Shown in pieces: positions 26,307-35,641 of a DNA stretch of 64,000 nucleotides. The stretch covers positions 2,294,001-2,358,000 of the forward strand of contig CAXXJE010000002.1 of assembly GCA_963675055.2 (NCBI GenBank), given 5' to 3'. A program made the translations under genes and the position numbers. Below the pieces are notes generated by a model. It did no database searches. It worked only from the letters and a program-made list of their open reading frames with translations, and was not told where the DNA came from. Every line of letters begins with the position of its first letter. The stretch's first letter is position 1. The stretch is from PGYT01 sp963675055 (GTDB lineage Bacteria > Bacteroidota > Ignavibacteria > Ignavibacteriales > Melioribacteraceae).

Positions 26307-27698
26307 TTAAGCTCCGCCGCAAGTCTCTTCAACTTCTGCAACGGTTTTGGGAATGGGCTGCCCGAGAACTTTGCAACCGTCTTCAGTTACAAGAATATCA
26401 TCTTCAATCCTTATACCGCCGAAATCAAGATACTCTTCAACCTTATCGTAATTAATGAAATCTGTATGTTTCTTCTCGGATTTCCAATTGCTAATCAATT
26501 GCGGGATAAAATAAATCCCAGGTTCAACAGTTAATACATGTCTCGGGGCGGACTGCTTCGCGAATCGAAGATAAGCCAGTCCAAACTGATCGCTTCGTTT
26601 TATATTATTATCGTAACCGACATTGTTCTCACCGAGTCCTTCCATGTCATGAACATCCAGACCCATCATATGTCCGAGTCCATGAGGGAAAAATAAAGCG
26701 TGTGCACCGTTAGCAACAGCTTCGTCTGTATCGCCTTTCATTAATCCAACGGATTTAAGTCCGTCAGCAATGACTTTCGCGGTAGTCAGGTGACAATCCT
26801 TAAAAGACACGCCGGGTTTTGTCATCTCAATTGCTTTTAATTGTGATTCAAGTACAATGTTATATATGTCCTTTTGTTTATCACTAAACTTTCCGTTAAC
26901 AGGGAAAGATCTTGTTATATCACTTGCATAGTGTAGTTCGGATTCAGCTCCGGAATCCATTACAAGAATATCGCCATCATTCATAATATTTTCATGATGA
27001 TGATTGTGTAAAGTTTCACCATGAACAGATAGAATAACTGGGAAGGAGACACCGTTACCCATTGCAAGCGCCATTCCTTCAACAGGACCGTAAATTTCCC
27101 TTTCGAGTAATCCCGGACGAGCATGCTTCATTGCCAACAGATTCATTTGAAGGCTAATTCCAAGAGCTTGTTCTATCTGCACGATTTCCTCGTCGGTTTT
27201 AATCGAACGCATTTTTATAACTGCGTCAACCAATTCTGCTGACACCCCGGCTTTATTGTCCGCCGGTCTGATTCCCAGCATTTCATCGAACCGGATTATC
27301 AGGTCGTGCCTGTATTGCGGGAGATAGTGAATCTTCTGACCGGAGCTTTGAGCTTGTCGTAAATATCCGCTCAACTCTGCGGACGTTTTGACATCCGATA
27401 TGCCTACCTTGGCAGCTTTTTCAGTCATTGGATCATCAGGACCCATCCAGACTACATCATCCAGATCCCTGTCATCACCGAAAAGAATTTCCTTGTTGTT
27501 GTCGATATCGATAATTCCTGCAAGTCCCTGATAATCAAGACCGAAATAATAGAGAAAATTGCTATCCTGTCTGAACTTATAGACTTCTGCAGGATAATTT
27601 CTTGAACTATCGTTATTACCCGGCAGAAAAATTAATCCGGAACCAACCAGTTCTTTAAGTTTTTGTCTTCGTTCTATGTAGGTATTTGCTGGAAACAT
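26307..27698 (-). CDS. Xaa-Pro aminopeptidase (M24B)
   Basis: I place the start at ATG 27698 because CGGAG lies five bases upstream; a longer frame from 27740 adds 14 residues without a ribosome binding site. The 463-residue protein has the creatinase N-terminal domain (FPANTYIERRQKL to about 160) and a pita-bread M24 metallopeptidase domain. Metal ligands are visible as D in VMDSGAESEL, D in ASDITRSFP, H in FFPHGLGHMMGLDVHD, E in TVEPGIYFIP and E in GGIRIEDDIL. It removes an N-terminal residue when proline is second, in the cytoplasm. The gene is single or loosely linked to the downstream FAD/Fe-S enzyme. Confidence 0.93.
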   Translation of the reverse strand: MFPANTYIERRQKLKELVGSGLIFLPGNNDSSRNYPAEVYKFRQDSNFLYYFGLDYQGLAGIIDIDNNKEILFGDDRDLDDVVWMGPDDPMTEKAAKVGISDVKTSAELSGYLRQAQSSGQKIHYLPQYRHDLIIRFDEMLGIRPADNKAGVSAELVDAVIKMRSIKTDEEIVQIEQALGISLQMNLLAMKHARPGLLEREIYGPVEGMALAMGNGVSFPVILSVHGETLHNHHHENIMNDGDILVMDSGAESELHYASDITRSFPVNGKFSDKQKDIYNIVLESQLKAIEMTKPGVSFKDCHLTTAKVIADGLKSVGLMKGDTDEAVANGAHALFFPHGLGHMMGLDVHDMEGLGENNVGYDNNIKRSDQFGLAYLRFAKQSAPRHVLTVEPGIYFIPQLISNWKSEKKHTDFINYDKVEEYLDFGGIRIEDDILVTEDGCKVLGQPIPKTVAEVEETCGGA

Positions 27699-27859
27699 AT
27701 AAACTCCGAGGATTTGCTTAAACAAAAAGCAAATATACAAATTTAGACGGAGCGCAAAAAGGAAAGGTAAGATTTAGTAACGTAATTCATGGAGAATTAT
27801 TTGAATACTCCGCGAAAATGGGAGCTGCCAAGATTATTATAGAGCCGCTCCCCAATTCT

Positions 27860-28552
27860 CTATTTTATGAAAAGCATTCTTTTCGATTCTGTAAATAACT
27901 TTCCGGTGAAGAGAGATTTTGCCGAGATACTATAAATATACATTCCCGAAGATAATTTGCCTCCGTTTATACTCTTCGCGTCCCAGGTGGCGGTGAATGT
28001 TCCCGGTCCGTAAGTCTGGTTCGTAAGTTCGTTAACAAACTGTCCAAGTGAATTATATACCCTTATGGCGACTTCACTTGGTTCGGCTATACTGAAAGAA
28101 ATATTTGTTGAAGGATTGAACGGATTCGGATAGTTATTATGTAGTTTGTACTCATTAACAAATCCGTGTATGTCATTGACCGATGTAATTGCCGGAACAC
28201 TGTTCGGATCACCAGGTAATGAAACCAGGTTCGGATCGCCTGGAGCTGAAGACCCCTGCTGCCATGCGCCTTCAGGATCTTGCAATTCTTCTCCGTTTGT
28301 GAAACCATCACCGTCTGAATCCAGCGCAGCTAATTCCGGTCCCCAGACTACATTTCCACTGGAGAGGAATGATGCTTCAACCGTACTGCCGAAGCTGTTT
28401 TTGGCTCCGCCGCCAGCCGGATTAATATGACAGTTTGCGCAGTTTCCAACATTCCCGTTCGGAATCTGACTCACTCTGAAACTTCTGCTGATAAGCAACG
28501 AAAATGAAAAAATTAAAGCTGTTAAAACTATATATGGAATGGTTTTCTTCAT
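27860..28552 (-). CDS. Secreted protein with one CxxCH motif, calcium-type repeat and sorting domain
   Basis: The 230-residue protein has an N-terminal signal/anchor (about 5-24), a CANCH c-heme-type motif at about 38-42 in a short glycine-rich region, a DSDGDGFTNGEE segment like a thrombospondin type 3 calcium loop, and a C-terminal type IX-secretion-like sorting domain that begins NNYPNPFNPSTNISF and ends KRMLFIK. It should be exported and attached at the surface. Downstream of ccmF on the same strand (109 bases), it may use the same cytochrome c maturation machinery. The heme claim rests on a single CxxCH motif; the protein otherwise has no recognised enzyme domain. Confidence 0.8.
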   Translation of the reverse strand: MKKTIPYIVLTALIFSFSLLISRSFRVSQIPNGNVGNCANCHINPAGGGAKNSFGSTVEASFLSSGNVVWGPELAALDSDGDGFTNGEELQDPEGAWQQGSSAPGDPNLVSLPGDPNSVPAITSVNDIHGFVNEYKLHNNYPNPFNPSTNISFSIAEPSEVAIRVYNSLGQFVNELTNQTYGPGTFTATWDAKSINGGKLSSGMYIYSISAKSLFTGKLFTESKRMLFIK

Positions 28553-28660
28553 TGTTTCCCCGTTTTTTGGTTTGTGAAATTAATAATTCAAAGCATTAGA
28601 GTATCACAGCGTCAAGTAAATGACACTGTGATAACAAATTCGGGGATAAAATAATTCAAA

Positions 28661-31117
28661 TTATGACATGGATTCGGCAAGTTTTTTGGATTCTTTTGTT
28701 CTCTTGACAACTGAAATAAAGAATCCTGCAACCATAATTATAACACCTGCCCACACAAGATTTATGAATGGCTTTATGCTGGCATCAACCATAAGAATTT
28801 CCTGCGGAGTCCCTTGTGTAGCTGACTGTGTTCCGGCTTTCGAAATTGAACTTAGAACGAGGTCTACAGATCCGCCGGCATTCAGATTTGTCATATCAAT
28901 AACAAGATCAGCTTCAGGTAACTCAGCTTTTTCAAATGTTCGACTCTGCCCGCCAATTAGTTTCGGTTCCAGTTCAGTTGATTTGCCGTTATATTCAACA
29001 TTAAGTTTTGCGCCGATTTCAAATCTTTCTCCGGACTGCATGGCCGCCATAGCATCTTCCGGGAAATTGAATGCTGTGAATGTAATTTTCTTACCCTGGA
29101 ATTCAACAGTTTCACCTTTCGAGAGGGAAACACTCTGTCCTTCTACACTTGAGGTCTGTTCACCGCGTTTATCTGAGTATGAAAGGGGTGAAATGTAGAA
29201 GTCCTGTGTGAATTTGTTCCAGATATCAGGCTCACGCATCAGACTATTATTGAATTCAGCAACATACATTACAGGACTCACAACTGATGAACTATTGCCT
29301 TCGTCAATTTGAATGTTAAACATGTACTTACCGTCTGCAGTAGGTTGATATCCCTGGAAAGTCAAGCTATGACCCATAACTTCTTTCGGTTGGCCTTTTA
29401 CAAGTTCAACCTGCTGATCCTGTGTAAATCCTCCGGTAGCGATCACACCAAGGAAGAAAAGGGCAATTCCTGCATGAGCGATATATGCACCTAGACTGAG
29501 TTTCTTTCTGTTAAATACTCTGATCGCAATTTCAGCATTTACAGCAAGCGTAAATGCGCTGGAAAACGTCAGTAATATCAGCATAATATTATAAACATTT
29601 CCGAACAGAACAATAGCAGCAGTAAGCAGGGCGGAAATTACAAGTGAGTTACGAGCTTTCTTCGCCAGATCTTTTTTATCCGTCAGGTTCCATCTAAGCA
29701 GCAGGCTTAGTCCGTTCAATAGTCCGATAATTATTGCGATAGGCAGGTTAAGTTCATTATAAAAACTTAGTTCAACGGAACTTCCAAAAATAGGAGCGGA
29801 GGTGCCGGCAAGAATAATTATTGCCGAAGCAATAAGCGCAACCGCACCGGTGAACAACGCAAGCTCTCTCGACATAAGATTATCGGCAGATGTAAAAGTT
29901 TTTTCAAGATATTTCCACCTGAAGGCAACCGCACCAAATCCCAACACAGTAAATGAACCTATGAAAAGGAAGAGCATCAGATATACCGTCATTCCCGGAT
30001 CGACGAATGAATGAACGGAAGCGTCACCTAAAATTCCGCTTCGGGTAAGGAATGTACTATAAAGGACAAGTACGTAAGTCATAATAGCAAGTATAAGGTT
30101 GGTTTTAACAAACCTTCCCGATCCGCCGCCCGATTGAGTTTTCTTCTGCACAAGCAGCGTATGTATCGAAGCTACTCCGATAATCCATGGAACGAGCGAG
30201 GAGTTTTCAACCGGATCCCAGCCCCAGTAGCCTCCCCAGCCGAGTACACCATAAGCCCAGTAACCACCGAGCATTATCGCGAGACCGAGAATCATCATTC
30301 CCGAAAGAACCCATGGCAACGATTGTTTGACCCAATCCTTATAATCATTTTTCATTAATGCTGAAAAGGCAAAAGCAAAGGGGACTGTCGACATCGCGAA
30401 ACCGACAAAAAGCATCGGCGGATGGATCTGCATCCAGAAGTTCTGCAGCAGAGGATTCAATCCTTTCCCTTTAACAAGAAAACTGCTGAATGAAATTCCG
30501 CTAGCTTTCAATGTGGCAACAAGTTCCGAGTTAACCTGAATTAATGTTGTGTTAGTACTTTGATCAGTAAACACAAAATGCTGGAGGAAGGGTGCAACAT
30601 TTGTAACATGACCCGAAGCATTGGTTGATATAAATTGCGGTGCGAATTTGAGTGCGTCTATATACTGCGGATCCGTCCAGATATATGTAAAAGGACTTTT
30701 CAAACCCGGAGCAACCATCATTAACAAGAAAGCAACAGCCAGTGTAAATATCATCATAACCCGGTTTTCCAGGTCACCGCGTTTGGATGTATACTCAAGA
30801 AGAATCAATCCGACTATAACAGAAAAGAGAAGCCACAGCATAAAGCTGCCTTCCTGACCCGCGTAAAATGTGGACATCAACAGTCCTGTCGGCAGATCGC
30901 CGTTGCTGTAATTGAAAACATATTTAAACTGGTACTGATGAGTCAGTATAGCATTCAGTAACATAGCCGAGGCGGCTATTACGGAAATAGTAGTTGTATG
31001 ATAACCGATACGCGCCAGTTTAAGTGTATTTGTATAACCTTTATTTGTTAGGTAATACATTATTATAGTAAATACGCTCGCTATTAACGCGAGTGTAATT
31101 AGGATATTCCCGATCAT
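28661..31117 (-). CDS. ccmF: Heme lyase CcmF/NrfE-family protein
   Basis: The 818-residue polytopic protein is CcmF, which joins heme to CxxCH cysteines of apocytochromes in the periplasm. Many membrane helices occupy about residues 1-560. The hallmark WWD-type motif is WGGYWGWDPVENSSLVPW (about 293-310), preceded by MQIHPPMLFVGFAMSTVPFA and followed by a TFLTRSGILGDASVHSF segment with conserved histidines. A large periplasmic C-terminal domain (about 580-790) and a final helix end the protein. It is longer than typical CcmF (about 650) because of that C-terminal domain. It is the last ccm gene, 21 bases after ccmE on the minus strand. Confidence 0.93.
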   Translation of the reverse strand: MIGNILITLALIASVFTIIMYYLTNKGYTNTLKLARIGYHTTTISVIAASAMLLNAILTHQYQFKYVFNYSNGDLPTGLLMSTFYAGQEGSFMLWLLFSVIVGLILLEYTSKRGDLENRVMMIFTLAVAFLLMMVAPGLKSPFTYIWTDPQYIDALKFAPQFISTNASGHVTNVAPFLQHFVFTDQSTNTTLIQVNSELVATLKASGISFSSFLVKGKGLNPLLQNFWMQIHPPMLFVGFAMSTVPFAFAFSALMKNDYKDWVKQSLPWVLSGMMILGLAIMLGGYWAYGVLGWGGYWGWDPVENSSLVPWIIGVASIHTLLVQKKTQSGGGSGRFVKTNLILAIMTYVLVLYSTFLTRSGILGDASVHSFVDPGMTVYLMLFLFIGSFTVLGFGAVAFRWKYLEKTFTSADNLMSRELALFTGAVALIASAIIILAGTSAPIFGSSVELSFYNELNLPIAIIIGLLNGLSLLLRWNLTDKKDLAKKARNSLVISALLTAAIVLFGNVYNIMLILLTFSSAFTLAVNAEIAIRVFNRKKLSLGAYIAHAGIALFFLGVIATGGFTQDQQVELVKGQPKEVMGHSLTFQGYQPTADGKYMFNIQIDEGNSSSVVSPVMYVAEFNNSLMREPDIWNKFTQDFYISPLSYSDKRGEQTSSVEGQSVSLSKGETVEFQGKKITFTAFNFPEDAMAAMQSGERFEIGAKLNVEYNGKSTELEPKLIGGQSRTFEKAELPEADLVIDMTNLNAGGSVDLVLSSISKAGTQSATQGTPQEILMVDASIKPFINLVWAGVIIMVAGFFISVVKRTKESKKLAESMS

Positions 31118-31138
31118 GTCAAACTCCTTTACAGGCTT

Positions 31139-31531
31139 TTATGAGCTGGCTTGCTGCTGCTCGTAGGTCGATTCGTATTTAGACGGACACTTGGTCAGTA
31201 TATCCGATGCACGGAATGTGCCATCCTGATATTTACCCGTTACGACAACACTTGTAGATGATTCGAAATTGTTAGGCATTGCACCGCGGTATACAACCTT
31301 TAGTTCAGTGCCTTTGTAATCTTTCATATAGAAGGAGAATAACTGTTTCTCCTGATCCAGTTGATAATTTTTTTCTTTTACCCAGGCGCCGGTGGCTTTA
31401 ATCGTTTTGCCGTTCGCCCTGATTTTTGAAAAATCCTCTTCGTAGCCTACGTTTGTTTCTGTGAACAGGTAAGCCATTATGCCGAAGAAAACTACTATAA
31501 TAATACCGCCGAATATATATTTGTTGTTCAT
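31139..31531 (-). CDS. ccmE: Heme chaperone CcmE, cysteine variant
   Basis: The 130-residue protein has one N-terminal membrane anchor (about 6-24) and the small OB-fold beta-barrel of CcmE (GKTIKATGAWVKEKNYQLDQ, LKVVYRGAMPNNF, VVVTGKYQDGTFRASDILTKC). The residue that covalently carries heme is histidine in E. coli (HxxxY). Here the corresponding motif is C115-P-S-K-Y119, the CxxxY form known from archaea and Desulfovibrio. It takes heme from CcmC and hands it to CcmF. It is embedded in the ccmC-ccmD-ccmE-ccmF run; its ATG follows the ccmD stop by one base. Confidence 0.92.
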   Translation of the reverse strand: MNNKYIFGGIIIVVFFGIMAYLFTETNVGYEEDFSKIRANGKTIKATGAWVKEKNYQLDQEKQLFSFYMKDYKGTELKVVYRGAMPNNFESSTSVVVTGKYQDGTFRASDILTKCPSKYESTYEQQQASS

Positions 31532-31532
31532 A

Positions 31533-31679
31533 TTACTTCGCCTCTAGTTCTTTCTCGATTTTTTTTAATCGTTTATCAGTGTTGTTAAGAAATATGAATA
31601 TTCCCGCCCAGATTATCAGTACAATTACCAGAACGATATATATTGAATTATTCTCTAGGAATCCGAATAAACCTTCCAA
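31533..31679 (-). CDS. ccmD: CcmD-family small membrane protein (48 aa)
   Basis: This short gene lies between ccmC and ccmE. From a TTG at 31679 the minus strand reads 48 residues: an N-terminal LEGLFGFLENNSIYIV, one hydrophobic helix (about 13-32, VLVIVLIIWAGIFIFL), then a basic helix ending KRLKKIEKELEAK. Single helix plus charged tail with NN or NSIYIV before it is the CcmD-family pattern in the Bacteroidetes/Chlorobi group. It begins eight bases after ccmC and ends one base before ccmE. CcmD helps CcmC load heme on CcmE. The exact start is uncertain because only TTG is available. Confidence 0.82.
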   Translation of the reverse strand: MEGLFGFLENNSIYIVLVIVLIIWAGIFIFLNNTDKRLKKIEKELEAK

Positions 31680-31687
31680 ATTTTACC

Positions 31688-32395
31688 TCAGATTATCTGT
31701 TTGTTTAATTTGTCTTTAATGATAAGAGATTTATAATTGATTCTCCACATCCAGTAATAAAGTAGTGTAAATGCTACCAGCGAGAGATAGAAAACAATCT
31801 GCATATTTCCGTTCATTTTGAAATCCACAACGGGTCCAAGGTTATCATCATTAGCCGACCCGGGATGGAGCCCTGTCATAATTCTCGGCATGATGAAAAT
31901 AAAAAACGGAACCGTCAGGAACGCGATTATGGAATATACCGCGGAGAGTTTAGCTCGTTTTTCTTCGTTCTCAACTGCTGAACGCAATGCAAATAGTGAG
32001 CCGTAGATGAGGAGCAATATAAAAATACTGGTTTCCCTCGGATCCCAGTGCCAGAATGCACCCCACGTGAATTTTGCCCAGACCGAACCAGTTATGGTTG
32101 CAAGTATACTAAATATGAACCCAAGCTGAAGTGCGGAATTCGATTTTGCATCATCATCCAGGTTCTGATTGCGCAGATACTTGACACCGTAAATCATTGA
32201 CATCAGGAAAGCAAGTACTGCCAGCCAAGCTGTAGGGACGTGAAAAAATATTATTTTAGCTAATTCTCCGAGTCCGGGGATTAACGGGAAATGGTACCAG
32301 GCCTCGGGTTTATCAACTATCGGGAAGGAGAGTCCTGCAACAATTACATAGACCATCAGTCCGAATAATACCGTACGTAGTATATTTGATTTCAT
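31688..32395 (-). CDS. ccmC: Heme transport/handling protein CcmC (CcsA-type)
   Basis: The 235-residue protein has six hydrophobic segments and the WWD-type heme motif WGAFWHWDPRETS at about 110-122. A conserved histidine lies in FFHVPTAWLAVLAF (about 52) and a second in the loop MTGLHPGSANDD. This matches CcmC, which presents heme in the periplasm for attachment to CcmE. It is the first visible gene of the ccm run, 118 bases from the octaheme cytochrome gene upstream. CcmA and CcmB, the ABC partners, are not in the window. Confidence 0.92.
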   Translation of the reverse strand: MKSNILRTVLFGLMVYVIVAGLSFPIVDKPEAWYHFPLIPGLGELAKIIFFHVPTAWLAVLAFLMSMIYGVKYLRNQNLDDDAKSNSALQLGFIFSILATITGSVWAKFTWGAFWHWDPRETSIFILLLIYGSLFALRSAVENEEKRAKLSAVYSIIAFLTVPFFIFIMPRIMTGLHPGSANDDNLGPVVDFKMNGNMQIVFYLSLVAFTLLYYWMWRINYKSLIIKDKLNKQII

Positions 32396-32513
32396 AGACT
32401 ATTTTATCGTGTAAAATAATATTGATAAAAATACATAATTAAAGATAAAAAGAGAAGATATTTGACGGGAATTAGAGTTGACCTAATGATTTTTCCAATT
32501 CCCGTCTGGTTGG

Positions 32514-33977
32514 CTATTTCTTTCTTGCGCTGTTTACAATATCATGCATTTTCTGAAGATTATGGCTCATATTCCACCACCCGTTTTTGAAGGTAGCGTA
32601 ATCCGGTCCCATCATCGCTGTACCGTACCTAACCGAATTAGCATAAAAAAGCCATTGCGCAACCCAGAGTTGTTCAATATTTTCATCAAATGGATTTTTA
32701 TTATCCGCAACACCTTTTTCCCATCCATCAAGTAAAATTTTTGTGGCTGATAAAACCATGGCGTCGCTTTCTGAATTTACTTTGTCAAGTTTGTCGAGTT
32801 GATTGTTAACCCAACTTGTTGAGTGACAGGATTTGCAGACATTACTCATTAGATTTCTCCGGTCTTCCTGTTCAGCTTGTGTTAGTAAAAATTCGCTCGA
32901 CGGAGATCCGGTAAAATTGGTTGCCAACTGCAATCCATCCGAATTTCTGATGTTATAAGTCTCTCCCGATTTTGGCTGCGGATGAGAATAGGGTAATCCG
33001 AATATTCTAACCCATAGTCTTGCTCCGAAATCATGCGAACGTTCGGCAAGTATATTTTCGTCTCCATCAACTACAAGTGAATTATGACACACGGCGCAGG
33101 TCGGGGCTGTAAAATCTTTTCCAACCGTCCATGGAACCTTATTCATATTGAACTTCCCGGATAACGACGTAAATATATTTCCATGCTTACTTTCCTTGTA
33201 AACATTGTAAGCCGGCACATCCGGTTCCAGGTGACATTGTCCGCAGGTATAGGGCTCTCTTGCTACTTCAATTGAGAATGAATGTCTTGGATGGCAGGCT
33301 GTACAAGCGCCTTTACTTCCATCGGGATTAATTCGACCTACTCCCTGATTCGGCCAATTCGTGAGAACCGGAACATCTAATTCTCCAAAGTCACTATCGA
33401 TGGTTTGCATTCCGTTCACATTAACTACTGTACCGTGACATGCATAGCAGGTTTCACCAAGCGTTGTTTCGTTGCTGCCGTGAGTTATGAATGTCCCGCT
33501 TGAATAATCTTTTGTTTCGGTAATACTGTTCACAAGTGTAGTGTAAACTTCGTTCTTGCTAAGTATGTCATGCGCGAAAGCCTTTTTGCTATGAGAATAC
33601 TGTTCAACTTCAACGGGGTGACAAGTACTGCAGTCATTTGGCGAAACAACAATGTTTATAGTATAACCGAAATGATCGAAAGAATCCTTGTGATTATCAG
33701 TATTCAATGAGTGGCATTCATAGCATCCAATTGAGTTTGTCTCTCCCGCAAGTTCCGATTCAGGATCGATTGAAACTCTCCGCTCAAGCTCGCTTTTTGA
33801 AAGCGCTGCACCTACGGAAGAAGATGCATGAAGACTGGTTTTCCAGTCGCTTACAATTCCCGGTGTAACACTTTGATGACAATCTATGCACGTTTCTGTG
33901 TCTTCACTTACTAGCTGGGAAAAGAGCAGGGGAGTAGTTAGCAAGTATAAAATAATAGTTACTGTTAGCTTTTTCAT
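32514..33977 (-). CDS. Octaheme c-type cytochrome, hydroxylamine-oxidoreductase-like
   Basis: The 487-residue protein has a signal peptide (MKKLTVTIILYLLTTPLLFSQ) and eight CxxCH motifs, at about 30, 85, 116, 177, 225, 245, 294 and 381, so it should carry eight covalent hemes in the periplasm. Spacing, the CHLEPDVPAYNVYKESKHGN segment and the long helical C terminus (from about 385, with WLFYANSVRYG) resemble the octaheme hydroxylamine oxidoreductase family. These enzymes oxidise hydroxylamine or, in non-nitrifiers, reduce nitrite or hydroxylamine. Whether the cross-linking tyrosine of true HAO is present cannot be decided by eye; Tyr451 and Tyr460 are candidates. It lies directly upstream of ccmC on the same strand, so the maturation genes may be co-expressed with it. 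Confidence 0.82.
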   Translation of the reverse strand: MKKLTVTIILYLLTTPLLFSQLVSEDTETCIDCHQSVTPGIVSDWKTSLHASSSVGAALSKSELERRVSIDPESELAGETNSIGCYECHSLNTDNHKDSFDHFGYTINIVVSPNDCSTCHPVEVEQYSHSKKAFAHDILSKNEVYTTLVNSITETKDYSSGTFITHGSNETTLGETCYACHGTVVNVNGMQTIDSDFGELDVPVLTNWPNQGVGRINPDGSKGACTACHPRHSFSIEVAREPYTCGQCHLEPDVPAYNVYKESKHGNIFTSLSGKFNMNKVPWTVGKDFTAPTCAVCHNSLVVDGDENILAERSHDFGARLWVRIFGLPYSHPQPKSGETYNIRNSDGLQLATNFTGSPSSEFLLTQAEQEDRRNLMSNVCKSCHSTSWVNNQLDKLDKVNSESDAMVLSATKILLDGWEKGVADNKNPFDENIEQLWVAQWLFYANSVRYGTAMMGPDYATFKNGWWNMSHNLQKMHDIVNSARKK

Positions 33978-34164
33978 AAAAGCCCCAATGATATAATCGG
34001 ATGTTTTTATCTAAGATAAGGCATTCTTAAACATATGGCAATGTTAATTTTAAGATTATAATTCAAGCTCAATTAAACCGGAGAAACATATACTAATTTA
34101 GTCCGTCTAATGAATTAACATTTTCCTAAATTACGGCATATGAGAATCAAATCCGGTAAATATT

Positions 34165-35256
34165 TTGTCTAATCCAAATCCAATCAAAAGAATATTCGAT
34201 TTGTATACCAGCGATCTGACGATGGAAGAGATCGACAGGCTGATTAAAAAGGAATCTGCCGAAGTATATGAGTTCTATAAAAACCAGATCCCTAAGATGG
34301 AACCGGGGCAGAACAGAGTAACCAGGACACTCATTTTCATACGAAGCCTGTTTAATGCATTTCTTCTGAAGATGACCGCCGCACGCAGAATATTTTATAT
34401 TGTAGCTCTCATAATATTTTTTATCGGTTATGTTAATGATGCGGGAAGCTATTTGATCTTTGCTTTCCTCATTGTGAACGTTCTTCTTGCATTTGAACTT
34501 GCAGAAAAGCTAACTCTAAAAGATGAACTCGGACTAGCCCGTAAAATTCAAAACAGCCTTATGCCGAAAGACCCTCCTGATATTGATGGGTATGAAATCT
34601 CAACCTTCTATGAATCGGCTAACGAGGTGGGGGGAGATTATTTCGATTTCCTCAGCAGGAATGGAGACGATAAAATAGACTATATCGTTATAGGTGATAT
34701 TTCCGGTAAAGGTATGGCGGCAGCTTTATATATGGTTCGCGTCCAGGCTATTATTCAATTCCTTGTAAAGAACTACGACAGTCTGCAGGAAATCCTGATT
34801 AATTTAAAAAATTACTTCTCACAGAAATTGCGAAAAGAGTATTTCCTTACTATTCAGATGCTTAAGCTTACAGAGGATAGAAATATTGAAATCTGCAGCG
34901 CGGGTCACATTCCTGTTTTAATTTATTCCTCCGGCAAGGAAGAATTTACCGAGATCAATCCAAAGGGTATTGGTATAGGACTTAACGACAAAGGGGTTTT
35001 CGAGAAAACACTTGCGGTTGAAAAGCATAAGGCTGATCCCGGTGATATTATTATTATCTACACCGATGGAATAACTGAGACGATGAACGTTAATAAAATT
35101 CAGTTTGGACTGGAGAATCTAAAAAGTCTTGTTAAAGATAATGCAGCCAAATCCGCCAAGGAAATTACCAATACTGTTTTTAGATATTTGTCATATTACC
35201 GCGGTGATACAGCTTCACACGATGATTCGACTCTAATTGTTCTTAAAGTCAAATAG
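34165..35256 (+). CDS. RsbU-type PP2C (SpoIIE) phosphatase, membrane-anchored
   Basis: The 363-residue protein begins at a TTG; the first ATG is about 19 codons in and neither has a strong ribosome binding site. The N-terminal part (1-70) is cytosolic-looking and helical, followed by two hydrophobic helices (about 72-88 and 92-110). A SpoIIE-type PP2C domain spans about 120-363: LARKIQNSLMPKDPPDIDGYE, then ANEVGGDYFDF and YIVIGDISGKGMAAALYM carrying metal-binding aspartates, GHIPVLIY, and IIIYTDGITETMN. Such phosphatases act on anti-sigma-factor antagonists in partner-switching. An RsbW-like kinase gene lies 5.4 kb away at 40645, but the two are not in one operon. Confidence 0.88.
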   Translation: MSNPNPIKRIFDLYTSDLTMEEIDRLIKKESAEVYEFYKNQIPKMEPGQNRVTRTLIFIRSLFNAFLLKMTAARRIFYIVALIIFFIGYVNDAGSYLIFAFLIVNVLLAFELAEKLTLKDELGLARKIQNSLMPKDPPDIDGYEISTFYESANEVGGDYFDFLSRNGDDKIDYIVIGDISGKGMAAALYMVRVQAIIQFLVKNYDSLQEILINLKNYFSQKLRKEYFLTIQMLKLTEDRNIEICSAGHIPVLIYSSGKEEFTEINPKGIGIGLNDKGVFEKTLAVEKHKADPGDIIIIYTDGITETMNVNKIQFGLENLKSLVKDNAAKSAKEITNTVFRYLSYYRGDTASHDDSTLIVLKVK

Positions 35257-35440
35257 GCTTTCCGGTCAATTCGCTAAACAGTTGAGTCAATGCTAGTCCT
35301 CACTTAAGATGTAGTTCTCATAGTTATAATCCAGTAACTGCCAGCATAGGGAGACTCGCCGATCCTGATAAAAATCGTGGGAGGAGATATCTTTTGCTCC
35401 GCGACTTTGTGCCTCCGTGTTGAGATATTTTACGTTGCTA

Positions 35441-35485
35441 GTCAGATTCCGGGCAGGCTTGCCCCGTTTGCGGGGTCGGAATGAC
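35441..35485. repeat. Palindromic repeat with GCAAACGGGGCAAG-type core (inverse orientation)
   Basis: GTCAGATTCCG and CGGAATGAC form imperfect ends around GCTTGCCCCGTTTGCGGGG. The centre is the reverse complement of the core at 3794-3812 and 6210-6228, and the ends resemble the TCATTTCGA family, so this copy combines both motifs. Confidence 0.6.
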
Positions 35486-35611
35486 AAAGGCCTTCGCGGT
35501 TTCTACCTTTCTTTCCGACTTTAGGGTTGGTGTTTAGCTTTTAATATTTCTTGCCCGATCCGTTTGCTGGGGGACGGGATCGAAATGAAACACATTAGGG
35601 AAGCTTTTAAA

Positions 35612-35641
35612 ATAAAAAAGGATGAGCTTTCACTCATCCTT
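35612..35641 (-). terminator. Rho-independent terminator of the 35670-36308 gene
   Basis: On the minus strand, AAGGATGAG (35641-35633) pairs with CTCATCCTT (35626-35618) through a six-base loop, followed by a T-rich tract (35617-35612). It lies 28 bases after the stop of the outer-membrane protein gene. Confidence 0.85.

Noticed and set aside
27792..27860. Nested inverted repeats GAGAATT/AATTCTC and GGGAGC/GCTCCC after a gene
   Set aside because: Arms are short and no T-run follows; may be chance, so not listed as a terminator.
35293..35487. 64-codon minus-strand frame
   Set aside because: It runs through repeat sequence, has no ribosome binding site and no family resemblance.
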